A stretch of DNA of 64,000 nucleotides from Metabacillus idriensis (lineage in GTDB: Bacteria > Bacillota > Bacilli > Bacillales > Bacillaceae). The DNA lies in assembly GCF_009674765.1 (NCBI RefSeq), contig NZ_WKKF01000001.1, forward strand, positions 310,001-374,000, given 5' to 3'. The notes under the pieces are model-generated. The model was not told where the DNA came from and searched no databases. It saw only the letters and a program-made list of their open reading frames with translations. Shown in pieces: positions 9,850-18,900 of the stretch (positions within the stretch are counted from its first letter, which is position 1; each line of letters opens with the position of its first letter). A program made the position numbers and the translations under genes.

Positions 9850-9877
9850 TATCGTATGAAAAATAGGCAAACTTGTG
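9850..9877 (-). promoter_or_regulatory. Sigma-K-type promoter of the gerP operon
   Basis: Read on the minus strand, cACa is followed by 16 bases and then CATACGATA, matching the sigma-K consensus AC-N16/17-CATAnnnTA. It sits 46 bases before the gerPA start codon. Sigma-K control of gerP is established in B. subtilis; here the assignment is by sequence match only. Confidence 0.75.
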
Positions 9878-9928
9878 ATAGGTGCGGAGTTATTTAGCGG
9901 ATATAGGCAAGTGAGAAAACTGCTGATA

Positions 9929-9960
9929 TAAAAAAGGACCCGCATAAATGCAGGCCCTCT
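9929..9960 (-). terminator. Terminator of the minus-strand sugar importer operon
   Basis: GGGCCTGCAT and ATGCGGGTCC (8 of 10 paired, two-base loop region) are followed on the minus strand by a T run. The hairpin lies 24 bases after the stop of the second permease and inside the region upstream of gerPA. Confidence 0.8.
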
Positions 9961-9983
9961 CAACAGAAGTTTTCCTTTTTCAG

Positions 9984-10838
9984 TTACTTCATTCCTGATA
10001 TTGTATATCCTTCAATAATGTGCTTCTGAAATAAGATGAAAATGATGATGATCGGAACGACCATAAAGGTTGATCCTGCCATTTGCAGGGCAAAGTTTCC
10101 TCCATACTGGCCTTTTAATAAAGACAAACCAACTGAGAGAGTATACAGTGCCTCGTCATTTGCGATAATTAATGGCCATAGGAAGCTGTTCCATCCTGCA
10201 ATAAAGGTAAGGATTCCCTGAACAGCAAGAATCGGCTTGGAGATCGGCAGGACGACCTGTATGAAGACGCGAAATTCGCTTGCCCCATCCAGCCTTGCCG
10301 CCTCAAGTAATTCATCCGGTATAGTGGACATAAATTGCCTGAACAGAAAAATGCTGAATGCTCCAACAAGTCCAGGCAAGACAATTCCAGTCATTGTATT
10401 TGTCAGCTGCAATTGGTTTAGAATTAAATAAACAGGAATCATCGTGACTTGTCCAGGAATCATCATAGTAGCAAGCACCACATAAAAAATCTTTTCTCTT
10501 CCTTTAAAATTGAATTTTGCAAATGCATATCCCGCCATCGCATTTAGAAACAATCCAGCAAAAGAAAAAAGCACTACGATAATCGTGTTCTTTAAGTAAA
10601 CGGCAAAATTCATGTTGACGAAAAGATTAACAAAATTTTCAAGGGTAAATTCACTTGGCCATAGGGTTGGCGGTATTTGCATGACTTCACTCTCAGTTTT
10701 AAAAGCCGAGAGAATCATCCATATGAATGGGATGGAGATAAGAAAGCCGCCTATTGTTAAAATGATGCCAAGTGTCCACTGTTTATAACGCTCGTGTTCA
10801 GTTAAATACACCGGCTGTTTCATTGTCTTTATTTTCAT
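9984..10838 (-). CDS. Carbohydrate ABC transporter permease (MalG/ThuG type)
   Basis: This 284-residue inner-membrane permease with about six transmembrane helices pairs with the upstream permease. The CUT1-family EAA loop is [20 protein letters not shown] (residues ~180-200), which contacts the ATPase. It ends YTISGMK, typical of MalG-like subunits. An in-frame start exists 11 codons earlier, but ATG at 10838 follows GAGGTGAGTACG. It is the third gene of a binding protein-permease-permease operon that lacks an ATPase. The substrate is inferred from the facing GH3/GH94 genes: probably beta-1,2-gluco-oligosaccharides. Confidence 0.92.
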   Translation of the reverse strand: MKIKTMKQPVYLTEHERYKQWTLGIILTIGGFLISIPFIWMILSAFKTESEVMQIPPTLWPSEFTLENFVNLFVNMNFAVYLKNTIIVVLFSFAGLFLNAMAGYAFAKFNFKGREKIFYVVLATMMIPGQVTMIPVYLILNQLQLTNTMTGIVLPGLVGAFSIFLFRQFMSTIPDELLEAARLDGASEFRVFIQVVLPISKPILAVQGILTFIAGWNSFLWPLIIANDEALYTLSVGLSLLKGQYGGNFALQMAGSTFMVVPIIIIFILFQKHIIEGYTISGMK

Positions 10839-10857
10839 CGTACTCACCTCTTCATCC

Positions 10858-11745
10858 TCAATAATCAACATCTTTTTTCTGTAATCTGAATTGAATCATT
10901 GTCACAATGATGATGGCGATAAACAAGATAAACGAGCCAGCAGCAGCATAGCCGAAGTTGCTGAGCTGAAATCCATTGCGGTAGATAAATAATGCGACGG
11001 AGGTTGTGCTGTCCAGCGGTCCGCCCTTTGTCATAATAAATGGCTCCTCGAAAAATTGCAGCCAGCCGATCATCGTAGTAATGGAGACAAAGAAAATCGC
11101 ATAGCGGAGCAGAGGAATGGTGATTTTTGTTAACTGTTTCCAATCACTTGCACCGTCAAGCTGAGCCGCCTCGTAATACGTTTTGGGAATACCTTGAAGT
11201 GCTGCTAAAAAAATGATCATATTGATCCCGATTGCACGCCATAAAGCTAAAGCAATTAATGATACCTTTGCCATTACAGGGTGCTGCAGCCAAGGGACGG
11301 GAGGGATGTGAAGCAGCTCCAATATGTAGTTGAACAAACCGAATTGAGGGTTATATAAATAACTCCATACAACGGCAACTGCTACAACATTAGTGATTGA
11401 AGGCATATAAAATACAGCTCTGAAGGCTTTGAAAATACGTGCTTTTCCATAGTTAATAAGCAGAGCGATTCCAAGGGAACAGATAATGACTAGCGGAACC
11501 CCAAAGATTACGTAAAAAAGGGTGTTTAGGATAGATTTAATGAAGATCTCATCGCTTAAAACATCCGTATAATTCTGCAATCCAATAAAGTTTATGGTAG
11601 ACCAATCTGCTAAGCCTGCTAAATCAATATCTGTGAAACTGATAATCAGAGCCACAAAGATTGGCAGCAATGAAAACAAGAACAACAAGATAATCGCAGG
11701 CGCTATGAAGAAATATGGTGTTTTGTTGTTAATGATGCTTTTCAA
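10858..11745 (-). CDS. Carbohydrate ABC transporter permease (MalF/UgpA type)
   Basis: This 295-residue permease has about six transmembrane helices. The EAA-loop signature is YYEAAQLDGASDWKQLTKIT, near residue 205. It is the second gene of the import operon. I choose the TTG at 11745 because AAGAAGGGA stands 5 bases before it; GTG at 11763 and TTG at 11772 are alternatives in the same frame. The end of the gene is 19 bases from the next permease, so the two are co-translated. Function and substrate are inferred from family and neighbours. Confidence 0.92.
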   Translation of the reverse strand: MKSIINNKTPYFFIAPAIILLFLFSLLPIFVALIISFTDIDLAGLADWSTINFIGLQNYTDVLSDEIFIKSILNTLFYVIFGVPLVIICSLGIALLINYGKARIFKAFRAVFYMPSITNVVAVAVVWSYLYNPQFGLFNYILELLHIPPVPWLQHPVMAKVSLIALALWRAIGINMIIFLAALQGIPKTYYEAAQLDGASDWKQLTKITIPLLRYAIFFVSITTMIGWLQFFEEPFIMTKGGPLDSTTSVALFIYRNGFQLSNFGYAAAGSFILFIAIIIVTMIQFRLQKKDVDY

Positions 11746-11784
11746 GGGAATCCCTTCTTTCACGTTAGCCAATAATTGATGATG

Positions 11785-11814
11785 GCTGACAGACAGAGAA
11801 TTCTGCCTGTCAGC
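11785..11814 (-). other. Intercistronic stem-loop between binding protein and permease genes
   Basis: GCTGACAG and CTGTCAGC arms close a smaller inner CAGA/TCTG stem, with no T tract. Such hairpins between binding-protein and permease genes often protect the upstream message and lower permease expression; that role is inferred. Confidence 0.55.
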
Positions 11815-11828
11815 TCAATACTGTCACT

Positions 11829-13091
11829 TTATTTGTTTAAAATTTCTTCCGACTTCTTGTTGAATTGATCTAATTCTTTTTCTACATCTGCACCGCCGCG
11901 GTAAATCTTCTCAAACGTGCTTAAGTAAGTTTGGGCAATTTTTTCCCATTCTTTCATTACAGGCATTGATTGTGAGTGCTCCATTTGCTCTCCAAACGTT
12001 TTGTAAAGCGGGTTTTCTTTTAAGGATTCATCTTCCCAAGCTGCTTTTGTTGATGGCAGTGAATTTGTCATTTCCATCCACTTAAGCTGTGTTTCAGGTT
12101 TATTCATGTACGCTAAGAATTTTAGTGATGCATCTTTATTTTTTGTATGTTCAAAGATCGATAGATTTGATCCGCCAAGTGCCGAGATGTTATTTTCTTT
12201 TGCCGGAAGAACAGCAGTAGCCCATTTTCCTTCAAGCTCTGGAGCCTGGTCATTAATCAGTTTAATCATCCATGGACCGCTGATGAACATTGGAAGAATT
12301 CCGTCATCCCGGAAGCCTTGGATGATATCAATTCCCAGTTCATCTTTAGGTGCTGAACCATTCTTGAAAAATCCGTTTAAGTACTCAACAGCTTCAATAA
12401 ATTCCGGTTCGTTGAACAGTGGCTTATTTTGGTCATCAAGCAGGGTTGAACCATTTTGTCTTGCGAACATGAATGCCAAGCTTTGTTCTTTTGTATCAAG
12501 GCTTATTCCATACTTGCCTTTTCCGCGTTCAGATAATTTTTTTGCAGCGTCCTGAAGTTCATCCCATGTCTTTGGAGCTTCGTTATAGCCTGCTTCTTTC
12601 AGCAAATCTGTACGGTAATAGAGAACTCGCGTATCAATGTACCAAGGCACTCCTACCGTTTTATCTTCAAATTTAGTTGTTTCTACGGATCCTTCATAAT
12701 ACTTGGCAGGATCAAGTTCCGGATAATCTTTTATGTGGGGTGTTAAATCCATTAATGCATTTGCAGAAGCAAATTCAGGAATCCAGGTTGTCCCCATCTG
12801 CAGAACATCCGGGCCTTTTTTTGAAGCAACAGCGGTTAATAATTTATCATGCGCTGTATCCCAGGGAATTGCCTGAACCTTCACTTCAATTTTCGGGTTT
12901 TCCTTTTCAAATTCATCAGCAATTTTAGGAAGGGATTTTGCTTCCTCGCCCATGCCCCAGACAGTGATGGTCGTTTTATCGGATGATGCTGAATTACTTG
13001 AACAGCCTGCCATCACACCAGAAACAAGCAATGTTCCTAATACTGCAGCACTTATCCATTTTTTGCTCTTAAATCTTGCAGATTTCTTCAT
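11829..13091 (-). CDS. Sugar-binding lipoprotein of ABC importer (family 1 solute-binding protein)
   Basis: This 420-residue extracellular lipoprotein has a basic N-terminus, a hydrophobic segment and a lipobox SGVMAGC with the lipid-anchored Cys at residue 30. A linker rich in Ser follows, then a MalE/CUT1 binding-protein fold (TTITVWGMGEEAKSLPKIAD; TKAAWEDE near the C-terminal hinge). It is the first gene of the operon and divergent from the GH3/GH94 genes. The place and context equal those of the sophoro-oligosaccharide-binding protein Lin1841 of Listeria innocua, so beta-1,2-glucan oligomers are the likely ligand. The start ATG follows CTGGGGGAAATAAA. Confidence 0.9.
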   Translation of the reverse strand: MKKSARFKSKKWISAAVLGTLLVSGVMAGCSSNSASSDKTTITVWGMGEEAKSLPKIADEFEKENPKIEVKVQAIPWDTAHDKLLTAVASKKGPDVLQMGTTWIPEFASANALMDLTPHIKDYPELDPAKYYEGSVETTKFEDKTVGVPWYIDTRVLYYRTDLLKEAGYNEAPKTWDELQDAAKKLSERGKGKYGISLDTKEQSLAFMFARQNGSTLLDDQNKPLFNEPEFIEAVEYLNGFFKNGSAPKDELGIDIIQGFRDDGILPMFISGPWMIKLINDQAPELEGKWATAVLPAKENNISALGGSNLSIFEHTKNKDASLKFLAYMNKPETQLKWMEMTNSLPSTKAAWEDESLKENPLYKTFGEQMEHSQSMPVMKEWEKIAQTYLSTFEKIYRGGADVEKELDQFNKKSEEILNK

Positions 13092-13152
13092 TTTATTTCC
13101 CCCAGTTCATGTAATTCATTGATTTGAATCAATGGTGTAAGCTCTTAGCTTT

Positions 13153-13372
13153 AGGCTCTTTTCGTAAACTTTGTTGCTTTTAGATAAAATGTTTATACCC
13201 TAAGTGGATCTACGCTGCAGGTACTTGACTCCTGCGGGAAAATAGATGAAACGGGAGACCCCGCAGGCATAGCCGAGGCGGCTCCCGCCCGGACCGCGGA
13301 AAGCAAGTTCCTGTAGCGGAAAGTAACGGACAACATTTATAATCGAAAACAACAATCTACCGAAAACAGCCT
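13153..13372. mobile_element. MITE-like element, copy A (about 220 bp)
   Basis: The ends are imperfect inverted repeats: GGCTCTTTTCGTAAACTTTG on the left and, read inward from the right, GGCTGTTTTCGGTAGATTGT. The flanks TAGCTTTA and TGGCATTA look like a decayed 8-bp target-site duplication. There is no coding capacity. It is homologous along its whole length to copy C (opposite orientation, 57525-57745), and its ends match copy B (54331-54479). It lies between the binding-protein gene and the operator cluster that should drive it. Confidence 0.85.
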
Positions 13373-13430
13373 GGCATTAAGAAAGTATGCAATGTCTAAG
13401 ATTGAAAGATTTAACCCATCCTCCTTCAGT

Positions 13431-13440
13431 GAAACGTTTC
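13431..13440. promoter_or_regulatory. LacI-type operator O1
   Basis: GAAACGTTTC, a perfect 10-base palindrome with the central CG typical of LacI/GalR operators. It is the first of four related sites in the region dividing the importer operon from the GH3/GH94 operon. Confidence 0.7.
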
Positions 13441-13525
13441 TATTAAAAAGAAAAAAATATAGATTAACTGAATGCAGCGGCTTTACTCCTTTGTATAATT
13501 AAACCAAGGAATAAAACGAATCGTA

Positions 13526-13535
13526 GAAACGTTTC
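13526..13535. promoter_or_regulatory. LacI-type operator O2
   Basis: GAAACGTTTC, identical to O1 and 95 bases away (nine helical turns). It is flanked by ATCGTA and GAT. It lies close to the probable promoter of the minus-strand importer operon (a TATACA box at about 13493-13498). Confidence 0.7.
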
Positions 13536-13558
13536 GATAGGGTTATTATAATCGAGTG

Positions 13559-13572
13559 TGTAATCGTTTTCA
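13559..13572. promoter_or_regulatory. Catabolite-responsive element (cre), exact match
   Basis: TGTAATCGTTTTCA fits the CcpA consensus TGNAANCGNWWNCA at every fixed position. It sits between the two divergent promoters, so glucose repression of both arms through CcpA is likely. Confidence 0.7.
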
Positions 13573-13663
13573 ACATAAAAATTTTGGATTTAAATCATTT
13601 TTTCAACAGAATTCTATTATTTATTCGTTAATAAATAAGAAATAAAGTGATTTTACACCGTTA

Positions 13664-13673
13664 AAAACGTTTC
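13664..13673. promoter_or_regulatory. LacI-type operator O3
   Basis: AAAACGTTTC followed by GAT; a one-base variant of O1/O2 directly upstream of the -35 box of the GH3 promoter. Confidence 0.62.
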
Positions 13674-13681
13674 GATATTGT

Positions 13682-13710
13682 TTGACTCATAAAATGAAAG
13701 CGTTTATAAT
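13682..13710 (+). promoter_or_regulatory. Sigma-A promoter of the GH3-GH94 operon
   Basis: TTGACT (13682-13687), a 17-base spacer and a consensus TATAAT (13705-13710). The spacer and -10 include ATGAAAGCGTTTATA, a one-mismatch cre. Operators O3 and O4 bracket the promoter, 65 bases centre to centre. Confidence 0.78.
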
Positions 13711-13728
13711 CCAATTAAATAGTAAATC

Positions 13729-13738
13729 GAAACGTTTT
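13729..13738. promoter_or_regulatory. LacI-type operator O4
   Basis: GAAACGTTTT preceded by AATC; the mirror image of O3. It covers the predicted transcription start region of the GH3 promoter, a position that would block RNA polymerase. Confidence 0.65.
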
Positions 13739-13785
13739 TATTACATACTTTTAAAAAGTTATCAATATATGGGGGATGAAAAATA

Positions 13786-15954
13786 GTGAAACAGAAACTG
13801 AACTCTATGATCCAGAAGATGACACTAGATGAAAAGATTGCTCAGTTTATGCAGCTGGCAACTCCTTTTTATAAAGGAGCCAGCAGTGAAGGGCAAATAA
13901 CTGGCCCCATGGCAGAAATGGGAATCACAAAGGATGTTATTCAAAATAGCGGATCTGTTTTAGGTGCATCAGGAGCGCAAGAAACCATGGAAATTCAAAC
14001 TGCCCATATGAAAGAAAACCGATTAGGAATTCCGCTTTTATTCATGGCGGATGTGGTTCACGGATATAAGACTATTTTTCCAGTACCGCTTGCAATCGGA
14101 TGCTCATGGGACACTGAATTAGCTGAAAAAAGTGCGGAGATTGCGGCTAAAGAATCTGCTGTGTCCGGTGTGCATGTTACGTTTGCACCTATGGTTGATT
14201 TAGTGCGTGATCCGAGATGGGGACGAGTGATGGAATCAACGGGAGAAGATCCATATCTTAATAGCCGATTTTCAGAAGCGTTTGTCCGCGGTTTTCAAGG
14301 GACAGATTTAACATCCGATCTGAATCGTGTTGCGGCATGTGTGAAGCACTTTGCGGCATATGGTGCTGCTGAAGGCGGACGTGATTACAATACCGTTGAT
14401 GTGTCAGAGCGTGCGCTGCGTGAATATTATCTACCTTCATATAAGGCAGCGCTTGATGCAGGCTGTGAGATGGTTATGACGGCTTTTAATACAGTAGATG
14501 GCATTCCTGCAACTGGAAATAAGAAGCTGATGCGGGATGTACTGAGAGCGGAATGGGGATTTGACGGAGTACTTATTTCTGATTGGGGAGCAGTCAAAGA
14601 GATGATTCCCCATGGCGTCGCCGCTGATGAATCAGAAGCAGCACTTAAAGCTTTTCAGGCAGGAGTTGATATTGAAATGATGACTGCCTGTTACGTCAAC
14701 CATTTAAAGAGTTTAATAGAAGCGGATTTGCTTGATGAAAAGCTTGTTGATGAAGCAGTCTTAAGGATTTTGGAGCTGAAGCAAAAATTAGGATTATTCG
14801 ATAATCCGTATCGGGGGGCAGATGTGCAGCTTGAAAAAGAAGTTGTTCTTAGCGCGGAACACCGCCAGACAGCGAGAGAACTTGCAGCAAAATCTTGTGT
14901 TCTATTAAAAAATGAAAGCGTTCTTCCTTTAAACACAAGCCAGAATGTAGCTCTAATTGGACCGTTTGCTGAAAGCGGCGATCTTTTAGGGCCATGGTCA
15001 TGGCTCGGTTCACAAGATGAAGCTGTAAAGCTCGCAGACGGGTTTAAAATGAAACTGGAATCTTCAAAGCTCCATACTGCCAGAGGCTGTGAGATTGAAG
15101 AGGGGAATAAAAGTCAGCTTGTGGAAGCTCTAGAGGCAGCAAAAAAAGCGGATGTAATCGTGCTTGCTTTAGGCGAGCATTCTGGTATGAGCGGGGAAGC
15201 AAAAAGCAGATCAAATATCCGTCTTCCTGAAATACAAATTGAATTAATCAAAGCGATGAAGCACTTGGATAAACCGATTGTAACGGTTCTCTTTAATGGC
15301 CGTCCTCTGGATTTGCACGGTGTGATCGATCAATCGGATGCTTTACTTGAAGCGTGGTACCCAGGGACAGAGGGCGGTGCAGCTATAGCAGATTTATTAT
15401 ATGGAGATGTTAATCCATCAGGCCGTTTATCCATGTCATTTCCACACTCTGTCGGACAAGTGCCAGTCTACTACAATTGCTTCAACACCGGCCGCCCGCC
15501 TGAACATGCACAGGATGAGTATGTTTCGAAATATTTGGATATCCCTAATGAACCGCTTCTTCCGTTTGGATTCGGTCTAAGCTACACAAATTTTGCTTAT
15601 AGCGAAGCAAGACTCTCTAGGGATGCCATTACAGAAAAAGAGACTTTGCAAGTATCTGTGAAAGTGACAAATACAGGTGAAGCATCCGGAGAAGAAACCG
15701 TTCAATTATACGTTCAAGATCTGGCAGGAGAAGTTGTCCGTCCTATAAAAGAACTGAAAGATTTCGGGAAAATTCTTCTGCACCCTGGGGAAACAAAAGA
15801 AGTGACGTTTGAATTATCCGAAGCAAAGCTTCGCTATCATCATTCAGACCTGACATACAAAAGTGATCCGGGCAAGTTTCATATTTATATAGGTGCAAAC
15901 AGTACGGATGTTATTGCTCTGCCATTCGAATTATTGAAAGAAAATGAGGGATAA
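13786..15954 (+). CDS. GH3 beta-glucosidase (BglX type, probable sophorose-degrading)
   Basis: This 722-residue cytosolic GH3 enzyme (no signal peptide) has three parts: an N-terminal TIM barrel, an alpha/beta sandwich and a C-terminal fibronectin-III-like domain (from about residue 600). The catalytic nucleophile is Asp266 in VLISDWGAVKE. The likely acid/base is Glu471 in GMSGEAKSRS. Substrate-site residues KHFAAYGAAEGGRDYN are present. Translation starts at GTG 13786 after GGGGGATGAAAAATA. The adjacent GH94 enzyme and the L. innocua Lin1840 parallel suggest that it cleaves sophorose, freeing two glucoses per disaccharide. General beta-glucosidase activity on other linkages cannot be ruled out. 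Confidence 0.92.
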   Translation: MKQKLNSMIQKMTLDEKIAQFMQLATPFYKGASSEGQITGPMAEMGITKDVIQNSGSVLGASGAQETMEIQTAHMKENRLGIPLLFMADVVHGYKTIFPVPLAIGCSWDTELAEKSAEIAAKESAVSGVHVTFAPMVDLVRDPRWGRVMESTGEDPYLNSRFSEAFVRGFQGTDLTSDLNRVAACVKHFAAYGAAEGGRDYNTVDVSERALREYYLPSYKAALDAGCEMVMTAFNTVDGIPATGNKKLMRDVLRAEWGFDGVLISDWGAVKEMIPHGVAADESEAALKAFQAGVDIEMMTACYVNHLKSLIEADLLDEKLVDEAVLRILELKQKLGLFDNPYRGADVQLEKEVVLSAEHRQTARELAAKSCVLLKNESVLPLNTSQNVALIGPFAESGDLLGPWSWLGSQDEAVKLADGFKMKLESSKLHTARGCEIEEGNKSQLVEALEAAKKADVIVLALGEHSGMSGEAKSRSNIRLPEIQIELIKAMKHLDKPIVTVLFNGRPLDLHGVIDQSDALLEAWYPGTEGGAAIADLLYGDVNPSGRLSMSFPHSVGQVPVYYNCFNTGRPPEHAQDEYVSKYLDIPNEPLLPFGFGLSYTNFAYSEARLSRDAITEKETLQVSVKVTNTGEASGEETVQLYVQDLAGEVVRPIKELKDFGKILLHPGETKEVTFELSEAKLRYHHSDLTYKSDPGKFHIYIGANSTDVIALPFELLKENEG

Positions 15955-15958
15955 AAAC

Positions 15959-18900
15959 ATGACAACAATGACTGGTTCAACAATTGAAATCAAAGCAGGA
16001 GATATTTGTTTCAGCTTTTTAAACAGCGGGGATCTAAGACTAGCCACCCATAAAGATACAATGATTAATCAGTGGATCTCAAATCCGATAGACGGATCAT
16101 TAAATAATCTGTATTTGCGCTTGCATAAAGAAAGTGAGATTCAGTTTTTTCCTTTGATTGGCGTACAGTCTGGCAGCACAGTATCCTTTACAGATTCTGA
16201 GGTTATTTGGGAAGGAAAAGCTGACCAAGTATCCTATCAAGTGACGTTTCAATTAACAGAAAGAGGCGTTTGGTATTGGAATATCGAGCTAGAAGGGCAT
16301 GACGTGATTGCAGACGTAATTTACGGTCAAGATCTGGGAATTGCAAACAAAGGGGCAGTCCGTACAAACGAAGCATACCTTTCCCAATATATTGATCATC
16401 GGGTCTTTGAACATGATCGTTTTGGCTATGTGGTGTGCTCCCGCCAAAATCAGCCTCAGAGCTCTGGATTTCCTTATATTCAGCAGGGTGCCCTGACAAA
16501 AGCTGCCGGTTATTCAACGGACGGATATCAGTTTTATGGCTTATCTTATAAAGAAACAAACATTCCAGAAGCATTAACTAAAGAAAATCTGGCAAATGAA
16601 GTGTACCAATATGAATTTGCCTATACAGCTCTTCAATCGGAACGAGTGAAATTAGCAGGGAAAGCACAGGTTGTTTTTTATGGCCTATTCAAAGAAAATC
16701 ATCCTGAAGCAGTTGCTGCACTGGAATATGCAAATGAGGCAGAGGATGCATGGAATGAATACAAGACAGAAAGCAAGGAAGACTTTCAATCTATTGGAAA
16801 GATTTCACCCTCTTCTGACATAGGAACGCCTCTGCAGACAACTTCTATGACCTTAGAAGAAGTGGATCAGTATTTTCCGGACAGACATCAGGAAGAATGG
16901 GACGGAGATACCCTGCTTTCCTTCTTTACAGATACACATGAGCATATTGTTTTAAAGGAAAAGGAAATGCTTGTCGAACGTCCTCATGGTCATATTCTGA
17001 TGACAGGGAACAATGACAGGCTCTCTGATCAAATTATTACGACGTCGTCCTTTATGTATGGTGTGTTCAATTCGCAGCTTGTGATCGGAAATACTTCCTT
17101 TAATAAAATGCTGACTAACACCCGAAATGCGCTGAATGTAATGAAAACGTCAGGACAGCGCATATATGCGGAAATAGATGGAGGTTATCAGCTTTTAACG
17201 ATGCCATCTATGTTTGAAATGGGATTCAATTACGCCCGCTGGTACTATAAGCTTGAAAAGGATATGCTGATTATTACAAATTTCACGACAGTTGATTCGC
17301 CGGAAGTTCATTTGCATGTCCGTTCTCTAAGTGGCAGCGCATATCGCTATCTTGTCACAAACCAAGTTTCAATGAACAATAATGAATATGAAACATCGTT
17401 CAAAATGGAGAAAGATGGTCAAACCCTTACTTTTCATGCAGATGCTGCATCAGACAGTGCTGGAGTTTATCCGGAATTGATGTATCGTCTTCAGGTAGAA
17501 GGCACAGATCCGGTGATCAAAGATGAGCAGGCGCTTGCCGAAAATGCTGAGCCGCTTTCTGCTTCATTAGTTGTGATGGAGTTATCTGCATCGAGTGAAT
17601 GGAACATAGTCTTCACAGGACATCTTCACGGGGAAGAAAGGTCAGCGTCATTTCTTGATGCAGAACAGGAAATCGAACGTTACCGCAAATTTTATCAAGA
17701 GGTCATGAATGGATTCCGTTTGTCATTGCCTGACGGGAATTCCGAAGAAGTTGAAAAAGTGAACGACCTTGCCTGGTGGTACACTCACAATATGCTTGTC
17801 CATTATTCAGTTCCCCACGGTCTTGAACAATACGGAGGGGCTGCATGGGGTACACGGGATGTGTGCCAGGGGCCAGCTGAATATTTCATGGCGACACAAA
17901 AATATGATTCCGTCCGTGAAATTATCAAGACCGTATACTCCCATCAATATGAGGATGATGGAAACTGGCCGCAATGGTTTATGTTTGACAACTATTCTAA
18001 AATCCAGCATGGAGAAAGCCACGGTGACATTATCGTCTGGCCGCTTAAAATACTGGGTGATTATCTTGCTGTTACAAAGGACTACAGTATTTTAACTGAA
18101 AAAGTGCCTTATACGATCCGCGGATCCTTTCAATATACGGACGTAGAAAAAACAATTTTAGATCATGCAAACAAGGAAATTGACTATATTAAACAGCACT
18201 TTCTGCATGACACTTATCTGTCTTCCTATGGTGACGGAGATTGGGACGATACTCTGCAGCCTGCAAATGCCAGCCTGAAAAAATATATGGTCAGCAGCTG
18301 GACAGTGGCCTTGACATATCAGGTGATCAGCCAGTTTTCACAAGTTCTTGGGGAAGTAGATGAAAAAGAGGCTGACAGTCTCGAAAAACTTGCTGCAGGA
18401 ATTAAAGCTGATTTCAATAAATATATGCTTCAAACGGATGTAATTCCTGGATTTATTTACATGGAAAAAATGGGCGAGGAAGAGCTTATGCTTCACCCAG
18501 AAGATACTAAGACAGGCATCAGCTATCGCCTATTGCCGATGACACGGAGCATGATCAGCGAACTGCTTACGCCTGAACAGGCTGAAACACATTATCAGCT
18601 TATTAAACAGGAACTTTATTGCCCGGATGGCGTCCGCTTAATGAACCGTCCTGCAAAGTACGCAGGAGGGGTAAGCACTCATTTTAAACGGGCGGAACAA
18701 GCAGCCAATTTTGGCCGTGAGGTAGGACTTCAATATGTTCATGCACATATCCGTTATGTAGAAGCGATGGCTAAGCTCGGAAAAGTGGATGAGGTTTGGG
18801 ACGGGCTTTCCATAATTAATCCAGTTGGCATTAGTCAGACCGTTCCGAACGCTGAACACCGCCAAAGCAATGCATACTTCAGCAGCTCGGACGGGAAATT

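Noticed and set aside
9802-9963. Extended 126-residue reading of gerPA with a hydrophobic N-terminus
   Set aside because: The ribosome site and the sigma-K promoter lie inside this extension; the family start is the internal MPAIVG.
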